Notes: a model not told the origin generated them from the sequence alone. 64,000 nucleotides of DNA from Cyclobacteriaceae bacterium (GCA_021604845.1 BQJT01000003.1:1-64000), one strand, 5' to 3'. Numbered from the stretch's first letter, positions 53,006-62,448 are shown. Numbers and translations: made by a program.

Positions 53006-55114
53006 ATGGCAATGATTAATAAGTTAAGGAATAAGATGGGAACCGTAATCGTGGTGGCGGTTGGTTTTGCCATTATTTCTTTTGTTTTGGCTGATTTGTT
53101 AGGTCCGAATTCCGCATTGTTTGGCGGGCAGGATAATAGTGTGGGCGAGATAGCAGGACAGACCGTAATGGCCCCTGAATACCAATCAACAGTAGACATA
53201 CTTTCTGAGAAATTTGCCATGAGAACTGGCAGACGTCCGTCAGAGGCGGAAAGCAATGCCATCAGGGAACAAGCCTGGGAAAAATTGATTGCCGATATTG
53301 CGTTTACTGAACAATTCAGAGAACTTGGCCTGTCCGTTACCAGTGAAGAGGAAGTAGACCTGGTTCAGGGGAAAAACATTCATCCGGATCTGGTTGCTGC
53401 ATTTACCAATCCTGAAACCGGAGAATTTGACAAAACCAGCATCGTTCAGTTCCTGAGCAACATCAACAACATGCCGGTGCAGAATCAGGCCATGTGGTAC
53501 AGTATGGAAGAAGATATAGTAACCGGGCGCAGGAGAGTTAAATACGACAACCTGCTGATAAAGTCAAGCTATGCCAGCCTGGAAGAATCCAAACGATTGT
53601 ATGAAGAGCAGAGTACAGTTGCTGAAATAAGATATTTGTACATTCCTTATTATGCTATTGGAGATTCAGCGGTGGATGTGTCCGATGCTGATTTGCGCGC
53701 ATATTTGAAGGAACACGCATCGGAATACCAGGTAGACGAGAGCAGGTCTATGAAATATGTTACCTTTCCGGTAATCCCATCTGCTGCTGACACGGCAGAC
53801 TTTCAACAGGAGCTGGCGGAAATAAAAGAAGAATTTACCAACCTCACGGACGATTCGATTTATGCACAAGGCAACACTGAGTTTGGTGTACCCTACAGGC
53901 TATACACGGTAGACGCCCTGCCTCAGATCCTACAGGCGGATTATGAAAACCTCAATCAGGGTTCAGTTTACGGACCATTCGTTGAGAATAATTATTACAA
54001 TCTGTACAAGATATCAGAGGTGGTTGAGGATACTGTTTTTGCCGCAAAAGCCAGCCATATCTTGTTTAAGGGAACTGATGATACCGATGAATCTAAAGCT
54101 GAAGCAAGGAAACAGGCTCAGACAGTACTGAACCAGATTAAGAATGGCGCAGATTTTGAGCAGATGGCCATGGACCACGGTACCGATGGAACAGCCCCAA
54201 GGGGAGGAGATCTGGGATGGTTCAAATCAGGGGCAATGGTCGCTCCGTTTGAGGAGGCAGTATTTGCTGCAGATGAACCAGGACTGCTGCCAAATCTGGT
54301 AGAGACCGATTTCGGATATCACATTATTAAGGTTACCGGGGTAAAAACCAACAAAGCCTTTAAGATTGCCACCATAAGCAGACTGCTAATATCCAGTGAT
54401 AATACCAGGGATGAGGCCTTTAGAAAAGCAGATTTTTTTGCGGGCACCAGTACCAACCTGCAGGAGTTTGAACAAAACGCCCAGAAGGACAATATTTTGA
54501 TCCAGGAGGCACCTAACGTAGATAAAAATGCCAGGAGGTTCGGGGCCCTGGGTAATGCACGTTCCGTGGTTAGCTGGCTGTATAGGGAGGCCAGCAAGGG
54601 TAAGGTTTCAGGTGTCTATGAGGTAGACGAGAATTATGTAATAGCTGTTATGACCGGTGAGACTGACCAGGGTATTGCCTCGCTGGAGGATGTTCGTACT
54701 GAAATTACTGCTAAAGTTAAGAATCAGAAAAAAGCTCAATTAATAATTGAAGACCTTAAGAATACAGAGGACGATCTGGATGCAATGGCCGCAGCCTTTG
54801 GTTCAGACGCTAACATTTACAGCAGCAGCGATTTGCGGTTAAGCAGCAATTCCCTGCCGAATGTGGGATTTGCACCCGAAGCTGTAGGCAGGGTGTTTGC
54901 CCTGGAAAGTGGTGAAAAAACACCGCCCTTTGCCTCGGAGAATGGAGTTTTGGTAATTGAAATGATCTCAATAACACCGGCTCCACAAATTGCTGACTAC
55001 TCAATGTATAAACAACAATTAACTCAGCAATATGAAAACAGCGTTGGATTCAATATAGCCAACGCCGTAAAGGAGTATGCAAACATCGACGATCGTCGAT
55101 ACAAATTCTTCTAG
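53006..55114 (+). CDS. Peptidyl-prolyl cis-trans isomerase, SurA/PpiD-like
   Basis: A 702-residue membrane-anchored chaperone. Seen: an N-terminal helix (about 10-33; MGTVIVVAVGFAIISFVLADLL), a SurA_N-like region (about 40-230), a parvulin domain at about 345-450 (KASHILFKG, GTAPRGGDLGWFKSGAMVAPFEEAVF, VETDFGYHIIKV) and a C-terminal part with a second degenerate parvulin-like stretch. This equals PpiD of the inner membrane, which assists folding of newly exported outer-membrane proteins. Its place after the lptC/CorC genes fits an envelope role. Confidence 0.92.
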   Translation: MAMINKLRNKMGTVIVVAVGFAIISFVLADLLGPNSALFGGQDNSVGEIAGQTVMAPEYQSTVDILSEKFAMRTGRRPSEAESNAIREQAWEKLIADIAFTEQFRELGLSVTSEEEVDLVQGKNIHPDLVAAFTNPETGEFDKTSIVQFLSNINNMPVQNQAMWYSMEEDIVTGRRRVKYDNLLIKSSYASLEESKRLYEEQSTVAEIRYLYIPYYAIGDSAVDVSDADLRAYLKEHASEYQVDESRSMKYVTFPVIPSAADTADFQQELAEIKEEFTNLTDDSIYAQGNTEFGVPYRLYTVDALPQILQADYENLNQGSVYGPFVENNYYNLYKISEVVEDTVFAAKASHILFKGTDDTDESKAEARKQAQTVLNQIKNGADFEQMAMDHGTDGTAPRGGDLGWFKSGAMVAPFEEAVFAADEPGLLPNLVETDFGYHIIKVTGVKTNKAFKIATISRLLISSDNTRDEAFRKADFFAGTSTNLQEFEQNAQKDNILIQEAPNVDKNARRFGALGNARSVVSWLYREASKGKVSGVYEVDENYVIAVMTGETDQGIASLEDVRTEITAKVKNQKKAQLIIEDLKNTEDDLDAMAAAFGSDANIYSSSDLRLSSNSLPNVGFAPEAVGRVFALESGEKTPPFASENGVLVIEMISITPAPQIADYSMYKQQLTQQYENSVGFNIANAVKEYANIDDRRYKFF

Positions 55115-55133
55115 TACAATTTAAATTTAGGTT

Positions 55134-55400
55134 ATGACTGCTTCACGGTCCGGAGAAGAGTTTATCAAAATGCTGGATCAGGAACACAAATGGCCGACCT
55201 GGTATTTATTCAAGTTTATTGTCCCAAGAGGCAAGGAAGATCTGATAGTTGCACTCTTCCCGAAGGGAGCCACTTCAGTCAAGGCCTCAACCACTGGTAA
55301 ATATCGAAGTATAACTGCAAAAATGATGATGGAATCAGCACAGGAAGTGCTTGATATTTACGAAAAGGCTAACCATATTGAAGGGGTACTAGCTCTTTGA
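55134..55400 (+). CDS. DUF493 (YbeD-like) family protein
   Basis: An 88-residue protein of the DUF493 family (YbeD-type, ACT-like alpha/beta fold). Seen: [24 protein letters not shown] and [30 protein letters not shown], the conserved strand-helix pattern. Function in Bacteroidota unknown; E. coli YbeD lies next to lipoate genes, which are not seen here. Overlaps the next gene if that begins at the TTG 55397. Confidence 0.85.
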   Translation: MTASRSGEEFIKMLDQEHKWPTWYLFKFIVPRGKEDLIVALFPKGATSVKASTTGKYRSITAKMMMESAQEVLDIYEKANHIEGVLAL

Positions 55401-55405
55401 AAATC

Positions 55406-55639
55406 ATGTGGACTGAAGAAGAAAATAAACTAAAGCGCACTTTCGAATTCAACAATTTTGTTGAGGCTTTCGGATTTATGAGTCAGGTGGCATTACTGGC
55501 TGAGAAAATGGATCATCACCCAAACTGGTCCAATGTTTATAACCAGGTCAACATCGAATTGACTACCCATGACCAGGGAAATGTGGTAACCGAAAGAGAC
55601 CGTAAACTGGCCGCTGCCATAGATGAATTGTTAGATTAA
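55406..55639 (+). CDS. 4a-hydroxytetrahydrobiopterin dehydratase
   Basis: About 77 residues from the ATG at 55406 (an in-frame TTG at 55397 overlapping the previous stop is possible). Small enzyme that dehydrates 4a-hydroxy-tetrahydropterin, recycling the cofactor of aromatic amino acid hydroxylases. Seen: [33 protein letters not shown] with the catalytic His-His-Pro and the later His of the THD segment. Normal length for the PCD/DCoH family. In bacteria some members have moonlighting roles, so pterin recycling is not proven. Confidence 0.92.
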   Translation: MWTEEENKLKRTFEFNNFVEAFGFMSQVALLAEKMDHHPNWSNVYNQVNIELTTHDQGNVVTERDRKLAAAIDELLD

Positions 55640-55685
55640 TTCCGGTTAACGGTCAGATTTAACCGCCTATGCTTATCTTTAGGCC

Positions 55686-56363
55686 ATGCAGTTTCCGACC
55701 CGGCTTTACCTGGTGCCTACTCCAATAGGTAACCTTCAGGATATTACTTTACGTGCGTTATCTGTATTAAAAGAAGTTGACACAATTCTGGCAGAAGACA
55801 CCAGAACCTCCTCTAAATTGCTGAAGCATTATCAGATCAACAACACTTTGGAAAGTTTCCATTCGTTTAACGAGCATAAGAAATTGATAGGGTTGATGGA
55901 GCGGTTGAAAAATGGAGAAACCATGGCTTTAATCAGTGATGCCGGAACTCCTTCAATTTCTGACCCCGGGTTTCTCTTGGTTAGGTCCTGTCATGAAAAT
56001 CAAATTCCTGTAGAGTGCCTGCCGGGACCCACCGCACTAATACCGGCGCTGGTAAATTCAGCACTTCCCAGTGACCGATTTGTTTTTGAGGGCTTCTTAC
56101 CACCTAAAAAGGGACGAAAAACAAGATTGGAAGAAATAAAGCAAGAATCAAAAACGATAATCTTGTATGAATCACCCCACCGATTGTTGAAGACATTAGA
56201 GCAACTAAGTGAGGTATTAGGTGGTGAGCGTAAAGCTTCGGTTTCCAGGGAACTAACTAAACTTCATCAGGAGACAATAAACGGCACCTTATCCGAATTG
56301 ATCGACTATTATAAAAAAAACACACTCAAAGGTGAATTGGTCATTGTCATTGCCGGAAAATAG
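55686..56363 (+). CDS. rsmI: 16S rRNA (cytidine-1402 2'-O)-methyltransferase
   Basis: A 225-residue tetrapyrrole-methylase-fold enzyme that adds the 2'-O-methyl at C1402 of 16S rRNA. Seen: LYLVPTPIGNLQDITLRAL, ILAEDTRTSSKLLKHY, LISDAGTPSISDPG and ECLPGPTALIPALVNSALP, all RsmI hallmarks. A TATCTTTA sequence four bases before the ATG resembles a -7 element and could mean a very short leader. The 3' end overlaps lnt by 32 bases if lnt starts at its first GTG. Confidence 0.96.
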   Translation: MQFPTRLYLVPTPIGNLQDITLRALSVLKEVDTILAEDTRTSSKLLKHYQINNTLESFHSFNEHKKLIGLMERLKNGETMALISDAGTPSISDPGFLLVRSCHENQIPVECLPGPTALIPALVNSALPSDRFVFEGFLPPKKGRKTRLEEIKQESKTIILYESPHRLLKTLEQLSEVLGGERKASVSRELTKLHQETINGTLSELIDYYKKNTLKGELVIVIAGK

Positions 56364-57990
56364 CATTCCTGTCAACAGTTATACCATGTGGGGTGCGGCT
56401 ACCTTAAGTGGCTTATTACTCTGGCTGGCCTGGCCTGTTGGTCCGGGTGCCCCCTTGTTGTTTGTGGCCTGGCTACCATTGTTGTGGGTTGAGCAAAATG
56501 TGCCAGGTAAACGTGCTGGGTTAAGGTTTTTCCTGATGGCATGGTGGGCCTGCCTGATTTGGAATCTGGGCACCACCTGGTGGATTTATTATTCTACTGC
56601 TGCAGGCAGTGTGGTGGCCATTCTGGCAAATGCCTTTTTGATGACCATTCCGTGGATGCTGTTTAGAATTACCCGGAAGATGGCCGGGGATGCCTGGGGA
56701 TACCTCAGCTGGGTTTTATACTGGTGCAGTTTTGAACAGATCCACTTAAATTGGGAGATTTCCTGGCCCTGGCTCACCCTGGGTAATGGTTTTGCTATGT
56801 TCCCCGAATGGATTCAATGGTATGAATATACCGGCGTATTCGGAGGGACTCTATGGATACTTCTGGTAAATCTGGGACTTTTTCGATTGCTGTTATCAGG
56901 CGAAAAAACAACCATTAAATTGACTGCAGGCCTGATTGCTGGCCTTTCTTTACCCATTATCATATCCTATATGATTTTTTTTACGTACCAGGAGCAAGGT
57001 CCGGAGGTTGAGTTTGTGGTGATTCAGCCCAATGTAGATCCTTTCACAGAAAAATTCATCAATAGTGAGAACTTCATTGGATTCGAACAACAGGTTGACC
57101 GTTTTATTCAGCTGTCAGAACAAAAACTTACAGACGATACCTCCTTTCTGTTGTGGCCGGAATCTGCGATCGATGGCTTTTTTGAGGAATCATTGCTTAA
57201 GGCCAAAGAAATACCATTAAACGCCAGAGTGTTGCAGCCGGATAAACTGAAATCCTTAATTAAAATCCGGGAATTTAAACGTAACAGGCCAAAATTGTCA
57301 TTACTAACTGGTCTTACCAGTTATCAGATATACAAAGAAGCCTCGTTGGCATCGCCCACGTCCAGACGCGATGGTGAGGTTTACTACGACCAGTATAATA
57401 CTGCATATTTTGCCGGAGATGATGGGACCTTTCAAACTTACCACAAATCAAGGCTGGTCCCCGGCCCTGAAACTATGCCGTACCCGAAGGTATTCGGGTT
57501 TTTGTCTGATTTATTAGTGGATTTTGGCGGAACCAGTGGCCAGATGGGGAAGCAAACTGAGCGCACCGTATTTTTCAACAGCAAAGGAGTGGGCTTGGCA
57601 CCTTCTATCTGCTATGAATCAATTTATGGTGACTTTATGGCAAAGTATGTAAGAAATGGAGCCCATTTTATTGGGGTAATTACTAATGATGGATGGTGGC
57701 GTGACTCTCCAGGACACAAACATCATTTGCATTACGCTGTACTACGGGCAATCGAAAACCGGAGAAGCGTAGCCCGATCGGCCAACACCGGAATTTCCGC
57801 TTTCATTAACCAAAGAGGTGACATACTTCAGCCTACGAAGTTCTGGGATCAGGATGTTCTTAAATCAACGCTGAAAGCAAATGATGAACTTACGTTTTAC
57901 AGCAAGCACGGTGATTATATTGGTCGCACTGCAGTATGGTTGTCGATACTGGTATTCCTGGCAGCCTGGGTTAAAAAGAGAATAACATGA
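56332..57990 (+). CDS. lnt: Apolipoprotein N-acyltransferase
   Basis: A 552-residue inner-membrane enzyme that adds the third acyl chain to lipoproteins. N-terminal half: about seven or eight helices (SGLLLWLAWPVGPGAPLLFVAW...). C-terminal half: nitrilase-type domain with the catalytic triad Glu277 (LLWPES), Lys372 (YHKSRLVPGPETMP) and Cys427 (SICYES), plus ITNDGWWRDSPG. Start uncertain: GTG at 56332 overlaps rsmI; the ATG at 56386 would shorten the first helix region. Works after LspA in the same pathway, which is encoded at 23 kb. Confidence 0.93.
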   Translation: MNWSLSLPENSIPVNSYTMWGAATLSGLLLWLAWPVGPGAPLLFVAWLPLLWVEQNVPGKRAGLRFFLMAWWACLIWNLGTTWWIYYSTAAGSVVAILANAFLMTIPWMLFRITRKMAGDAWGYLSWVLYWCSFEQIHLNWEISWPWLTLGNGFAMFPEWIQWYEYTGVFGGTLWILLVNLGLFRLLLSGEKTTIKLTAGLIAGLSLPIIISYMIFFTYQEQGPEVEFVVIQPNVDPFTEKFINSENFIGFEQQVDRFIQLSEQKLTDDTSFLLWPESAIDGFFEESLLKAKEIPLNARVLQPDKLKSLIKIREFKRNRPKLSLLTGLTSYQIYKEASLASPTSRRDGEVYYDQYNTAYFAGDDGTFQTYHKSRLVPGPETMPYPKVFGFLSDLLVDFGGTSGQMGKQTERTVFFNSKGVGLAPSICYESIYGDFMAKYVRNGAHFIGVITNDGWWRDSPGHKHHLHYAVLRAIENRRSVARSANTGISAFINQRGDILQPTKFWDQDVLKSTLKANDELTFYSKHGDYIGRTAVWLSILVFLAAWVKKRIT

Positions 57991-58784
57991 AAGAAACGGA
58001 TTTACAAAAAGTGCTTCCAAAAGTAATTGAGATAGTAAAGGAAGGTGGAGGTTTTATTCGCCAGGAACGAACTCGATTTGATCCTGAAAAACTCGAATTT
58101 AAAGGTACCAACGATCTGGTTTCATACGTAGACAGGGAAGCGGAAAAAATTTTGGTGTCCGGCCTGGGACAGATATTGCCGGAAGCAGGTTTTATTACCG
58201 AGGAAGGTACAGTAACTCAGGAAACTGCCAGGTTACAATGGGTTATAGACCCTCTTGACGGTACTACGAATTTTGTTCATGGCATACCGTTCTATTCTGT
58301 TAGTGTGGCGCTGTTGTTGAACGGGCAGCCCGTTCTTGGTGTGGTTTACGAGATCAATCAGGATGAGTGTTTTCATGCAATTCAGCAGGGAAAAGCTTAT
58401 TGTAATGATAAAGAGATCAAAGTATCTACCTCATCGGCGCTGTCAGATAGTGTGATTACCTCAGGCTACCCACATTTAAACTTCGATCACCTACCATTCT
58501 ACATGGACACGATTGCGGTACTGATGCAGCAGACCCAGGGAATGCGCAGGATGGGAAGCGCAGCAGCAGATCTTGCATATGTAGCCTGCGGCAGGGTCTC
58601 CTGTTTTTTCGAGTCCAACCTCAACTCTTATGATGTTGCTGCCGGAGCATTAATAGTACAACAGGCAGGTGGTCGGGTGACTGATTTTCAAGGAGGTAAT
58701 AACTGGCTATTTGGACGTGAAATTATTGCAGCAAATGGGGTGCACCTTGACGTATTGGAGATAATACAAAGACACTGGAAGTGA
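57987..58784 (+). CDS. suhB: Inositol monophosphatase family protein
   Basis: A 265-residue Mg2+/Li+-sensitive phosphatase. Seen: EAEKILVSGL, FITEEGT, the metal-binding WVIDPLDGTTNFVHGIPFYSVSVAL, and the C-terminal SYDVAAGALIVQQAGGRVTDF. Dephosphorylates myo-inositol phosphates and related sugar phosphates; the real substrate here is unknown, and SuhB homologues also act in rRNA transcription in proteobacteria. Overlaps lnt by four bases. Its TGA stop is the first triplet of a heptad array. Confidence 0.93.
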   Translation: MKETDLQKVLPKVIEIVKEGGGFIRQERTRFDPEKLEFKGTNDLVSYVDREAEKILVSGLGQILPEAGFITEEGTVTQETARLQWVIDPLDGTTNFVHGIPFYSVSVALLLNGQPVLGVVYEINQDECFHAIQQGKAYCNDKEIKVSTSSALSDSVITSGYPHLNFDHLPFYMDTIAVLMQQTQGMRRMGSAAADLAYVACGRVSCFFESNLNSYDVAAGALIVQQAGGRVTDFQGGNNWLFGREIIAANGVHLDVLEIIQRHWK

Positions 58785-58948
58785 GTTTTGAGTTTTTAAT
58801 TTTGAGTTAATAGTTTGGATGACTGATTACTACAGAGTGCCAACTGATGACTGCCAATTGCCAACCGCCGGACCGCCAACTGCCACCCCCGGACCGCCCA
58901 CTGAGGACCGCCCACCGCCAACTGAGGGTTGCTAATTGCCAACCGCCT
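58782..58948. repeat. Heptad repeat array starting at the suhB stop codon, unit drifts along the array
   Basis: Twelve in-phase 7-base units from 58782 to 58865: first TGAGTTT twice, then intermediate units (TGATTAC, TGATGAC), then TGCCAAC/TGCCAAT. After 58866 the phase is broken by insertions but GGACCGCC and CCAACTG elements go on to about 58948. The unit sequence changes gradually while the phase is held. Confidence 0.8.
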
Positions 58949-59022
58949 ATTGGAAGTTAAGATTATTCATGGTTAATTCTTAAATTGGATACATATCGAT
59001 TTTTGCACAACCAAAATAAGCC

Positions 59023-59931
59023 ATGAAAATTTTACCCCGTTGCATAACCTGTTTATTCTTATTTGCAGTAGTGCTTCCAATATTTCAGGTACAAGCCCAG
59101 ACTACCGCAGATAAAAAGCTTCGGATCATCGTCTTTGGTGCACATCCGGACGATGCCGAACTTGATGCTGGTGGAGTAGCTGCCTTATGGGCTGCCCAGG
59201 GGCATGCAGTGAAGTTTGTTTCCATGACCAACGGAGATGTCGGGCACTTTAGAATGGCGGGAGGCCCGCTGGCTCAACGCAGAACTGCAGAAGTACAGGA
59301 ATGCGCCCGCTTACTGGGTATAGAAACAGAAGTGCTGGACATACACGATGGGGAACTGATGCCCACGCTGGAAAATCGCAAAATAGTGGCCCGGCTGATT
59401 AGAGATTGGCAGGCTGACATAGTGCTCTGTCACCGCCCTTATGATTACCATCCAGACCACCGTTACACCGGGGAATTGGTACAGGACGCCTCTGTAGTGG
59501 TAGTGGCACCATTTTTTGTACCGGATACTCCTCCCACGACAAAAAATCCGGTTTTTCTCTTCACTGCCGATGGTTTTCAAAAACCCTATCCTTTTGAACC
59601 CACTATTGTAGTAGGCATAGATGAGGTGGTAGATCAGAAATGGGACTGTGTGTCCGCCATGCCTTCCCAATTTGGGGATGAGCATTCCTGGCAAGCCAGT
59701 ACCGGATCTGATGTCCCCAGTGACGAGACTGAACGGAAAGCCTATCTGCTAAACCGGGTGAAGAAAGGAAATCAGGCGGTTGCCGATAAATACCGCGATC
59801 GGCTTATAGCACTGTATGGCCAGGAGAAAGGCAGCCAGATCCAATACGCAGAAGCTTTTGAGCTTTGCCAGTACGGGAGCCAGCCCGATATAGAAGCTTT
59901 GAAAAAGTTGTTCCCTACTTTTGGGAATTGA
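59023..59931 (+). CDS. Exported PIG-L family deacetylase
   Basis: A 302-residue zinc deacetylase of the LmbE/PIG-L group with a signal peptide (about 1-26, ending VQAQ). Seen: the metal-binding FGAHPDDAELDAGG near residue 40, MTNGDVGHFRMAGGPLAQRR, and CHRPYDYHPDHRYTGELV with the second metal His. Members remove N-acetyl groups from GlcNAc-containing molecules; exported forms in Bacteroidota likely act on glycans (inference). Single gene after the heptad region. Confidence 0.93.
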   Translation: MKILPRCITCLFLFAVVLPIFQVQAQTTADKKLRIIVFGAHPDDAELDAGGVAALWAAQGHAVKFVSMTNGDVGHFRMAGGPLAQRRTAEVQECARLLGIETEVLDIHDGELMPTLENRKIVARLIRDWQADIVLCHRPYDYHPDHRYTGELVQDASVVVVAPFFVPDTPPTTKNPVFLFTADGFQKPYPFEPTIVVGIDEVVDQKWDCVSAMPSQFGDEHSWQASTGSDVPSDETERKAYLLNRVKKGNQAVADKYRDRLIALYGQEKGSQIQYAEAFELCQYGSQPDIEALKKLFPTFGN

Positions 59932-59993
59932 GCTGGAAGGAATATATAAGGCGCGCTAACGGAGCTGGCGGTTGAATCTGGCACCGATGATGT

Positions 59994-60407
59994 TTAGGCT
60001 TTAGCCAATTTCGTCGACTTAACCGCTTTTTCAATTTGCCAGTAAGCAGCCACAACACTCACCAACTCAACGCCAATCAACCAAAATCCCGGGTCAGTAA
60101 AGAAGGATATATGATTGCCCCCGTGAGGCATGATTAAAACAGGCACTGTAATCAACGCATCTAATAACATTGCCACCAAAAACATAAAGACTCCTAAAAC
60201 AAAACCATTGGTTTTATGTCCTTTCCGGTAGTAGATATGAGCGCCGATTAATGCACTTGGTATAAGAGCTATCGATAGCACCCAATTAGCTTGTAAATCC
60301 GGATCCGACATTATTGGAACCAAATAGGAAGCAACGAACGCAATTACCGCCAGTGTCCATACAATACTTGCAGAAATTATTGCACTTTTAATATTGATGT
60401 TTTTCAT
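59994..60407 (-). CDS. Small multi-pass membrane protein, DUF5367-like
   Basis: A 137-residue protein with four hydrophobic segments (about 9-29, 40-58, 70-94 and 104-124). I believe that it belongs to the DUF5367 family of small membrane proteins, but this is from memory and tentative. It starts seven bases after the stop of the SDR-like gene on the same strand, so the two make a transcription unit behind the AraC-type operator. Confidence 0.7.
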   Translation of the reverse strand: MKNINIKSAIISASIVWTLAVIAFVASYLVPIMSDPDLQANWVLSIALIPSALIGAHIYYRKGHKTNGFVLGVFMFLVAMLLDALITVPVLIMPHGGNHISFFTDPGFWLIGVELVSVVAAYWQIEKAVKSTKLAKA

Positions 60408-60414
60408 GATTGGA

Positions 60415-61257
60415 TTAGATTGTTTGAGTTATTGTTTGGTTCCAAACCCCTGTCTTAGCGGTTTCTTTGACATACTCATTAAAGTCTCTCGGTTTTCTTC
60501 CTAATACCTTTTCGATGTCTCCGGTCACCACATTATTCCCCGGTGCAGCAATCACTTGCGAAAACAGGTAATTAATAAGCCATATATAGTCTTCAGGGAC
60601 TTCAAGTTTCTGCAACATCTCCATATATTCCTCCAGGCTTGTCGAACTGAATTTAATTTCGCGCCCACTGGCTTTTGCTATAGCGTCAATTACTTCGGGA
60701 AAAGTCCATGTTCTGGGTCCAGTCAGCTCGTATATTTGACCATTGTGTACTTCATTTAATAGCGATTCTACCACTACTTCGGCAATGTCATCTGCATGTA
60801 CATAGGGCACCTGTGCCTTTGTTTGAGGTAATGCTACATAACCAGCCAGGATTGGATCCAGGAAAAAACTTTCACTGAAGTTTTGCATGAACCAGCTTGA
60901 TCTCACGATAGTATATTCTATTCCCGAGCGCATTACTATCTGCTCACAAAGCGCTGCCTCTCTTTCACCCTTTCCAGAAAGTAATACAACCTTTTCGAGA
61001 CCTTCATATTTGGCAGCTTCAACCAATGTCTGAATGGCTTCTTTTGCACCCGGAACAGCTAAATCGGGATAGTAAACAATGTATGCTTTATCCATTCCCC
61101 TTAACGCATTCGCATAAGTAGAGGGATTGTTCCAGTCAAATGCTGGATCATTGCCTCGAGTTCCTATTCGAACTTTTTGATTTCGGAGTTTTAATCGTTC
61201 AACTACCCGGCGACCGGTCTTACCAGTTCCACCAATAACTAATATGTTGTTTGTCAT
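60415..61257 (-). CDS. NAD(P)H-binding (NmrA/atypical SDR) protein
   Basis: A 280-residue Rossmann-fold protein of the NmrA-like/atypical short-chain dehydrogenase group. Seen: the nucleotide-binding VIGGTGKTGRRVVERL at the N-terminus, LRGMDKAYIVYYPDL, VVLLSGKGEREAALCEQIV, YTIVRSSWFMQNFSE and YVHADDIAEVVVESLL. The usual Tyr-x3-Lys catalytic pair is not evident, as in NmrA-type sensors or quinone oxidoreductase-2-like enzymes. First gene of a two-gene unit whose promoter region carries two direct repeats likely bound by the neighbouring AraC-type regulator. Confidence 0.9.
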   Translation of the reverse strand: MTNNILVIGGTGKTGRRVVERLKLRNQKVRIGTRGNDPAFDWNNPSTYANALRGMDKAYIVYYPDLAVPGAKEAIQTLVEAAKYEGLEKVVLLSGKGEREAALCEQIVMRSGIEYTIVRSSWFMQNFSESFFLDPILAGYVALPQTKAQVPYVHADDIAEVVVESLLNEVHNGQIYELTGPRTWTFPEVIDAIAKASGREIKFSSTSLEEYMEMLQKLEVPEDYIWLINYLFSQVIAAPGNNVVTGDIEKVLGRKPRDFNEYVKETAKTGVWNQTITQTI

Positions 61258-61323
61258 TACAATATGTTTTATGGTTTTGGTTATGCCAACACTGTAAAAG
61301 TAATGGCAGGATCTACCATTTGC

Positions 61324-61362
61324 TTGACACTACAAGCCAATGATTTGACAGTTTAAGCCAAT
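61324..61362 (-). promoter_or_regulatory. Predicted AraC-type operator: two 18-base direct repeats, 21-base period
   Basis: Minus-strand repeats at 61362-61345 (ATTGGCTTAAACTGTCAA) and 61341-61324 (ATTGGCTTGTAGTGTCAA): 14 of 18 bases identical, repeat period 21 bases, i.e. two helical turns, the spacing of direct half-sites bound by AraC-type proteins. The pair ends 66 bases before the ATG of the SDR-like gene, upstream of it on its own strand. Confidence 0.75.
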
Positions 61363-61371
61363 AGGATTGCT

Positions 61372-62361
61372 CTAATTAGTTTTTCGAAATTCAATAGGGG
61401 ATTGACCGGTCCAGCGTCTGAAAGCACGGTTAAAAGCACTCTGGTCTGAGAAACCAGTTTCAAAGGCAATTTCTCCCACGTTTCTGGAAGAATTAAGCAG
61501 CAGATCCTTGGATATTTGCTCTTGCGTCTTTTTAATGAGATCTCTAAAAGAAACTCCGCTTTCAGATAACCTACGGGTTAATGTACGACTGCTCATACCA
61601 ATATACTCACTTACACGACCAATGTTTGGAATACCACTAGGGAGTGCATCCTTGATTAATATTTGTACATCCAAGACAATTTTACTAGTACTGACTTCAA
61701 TACCTTTAGTCTTTTCTTCTACCCGCTCTACCAGGAATTTATTGATGTTTGTGTCGGCTTTAGCTGTACGGGTTTCAAGATCTAAAGATTTGTAAGAAAT
61801 ATAATTATGTAATTGGTTGAATAGAATCGGGCATTGGAAGGCAAGATGGTAGCTTTTCATGTCTTGAGGTGGGTCATGCTTAAACGATACACCCACGGGT
61901 GCAATATTAGTTTCAGTCATCGCTCTAAGCACTACCACCGTAGCAGAAAAAGTAGCTTCATTTGATAATTCTACACCTCTTCGATAACCTTCTCTAAATA
62001 GATGAATTTTAGATATATCCTGGTCTTTCTCAACCTTGAAAACATAGGTATCTGATAGCAGCTTAAAGTAGCGTTCACTTCGTTCAAATATTTCTCCGGC
62101 CTTGGAGCATGTTCTCCATGACAGACCTAATACCCCATAATCTTCTATTTTCATTTGTTGTCCTACGCGTACGGAAAAGCCTGGTCCTAAGGTCCGGTCT
62201 AACTTCTCATGAAGTTCAAAAAAATGGTCTGCAGGTACTGCCTGAACTTCATGTAATTTATCAATGGGAATCGGAAGATCATTGAAGTCCGCTCTTTTCA
62301 AACCTTCTGTCAAAGCATGTTCGATAACTTTACGATATAGGCTGATAGAGATATAGTTCAT
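61372..62361 (-). CDS. AraC family regulator with N-terminal arabinose-binding-like domain
   Basis: A 329-residue transcription factor. N-terminal ligand domain (about 15-195; LGPGFSVRVGQQMKIEDYGVLGLSWRTCSKAGE) of the AraC_N/PF12625 type also found in OruR/ArgR-like regulators, and a C-terminal AraC HTH (about 235-329; VSEYIGMSSRTLTRRLSESG, GEIAFETGFSDQSAFNRAFRRWTG). Ligand unknown. Lies directly upstream of the SDR-like and membrane-protein genes on the same strand; the predicted operator sits in the 114-base gap between. It most likely controls that unit (inference). Confidence 0.93.
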   Translation of the reverse strand: MNYISISLYRKVIEHALTEGLKRADFNDLPIPIDKLHEVQAVPADHFFELHEKLDRTLGPGFSVRVGQQMKIEDYGVLGLSWRTCSKAGEIFERSERYFKLLSDTYVFKVEKDQDISKIHLFREGYRRGVELSNEATFSATVVVLRAMTETNIAPVGVSFKHDPPQDMKSYHLAFQCPILFNQLHNYISYKSLDLETRTAKADTNINKFLVERVEEKTKGIEVSTSKIVLDVQILIKDALPSGIPNIGRVSEYIGMSSRTLTRRLSESGVSFRDLIKKTQEQISKDLLLNSSRNVGEIAFETGFSDQSAFNRAFRRWTGQSPIEFRKTN

Positions 62362-62448
62362 TTTATTGACAATACCTGCTGGTAATTCTTTTCCGCTCCG
62401 TTACCTGGCATCGCTTTACCGGCCGATGGCGTAAAGAATAGTGGTAAT

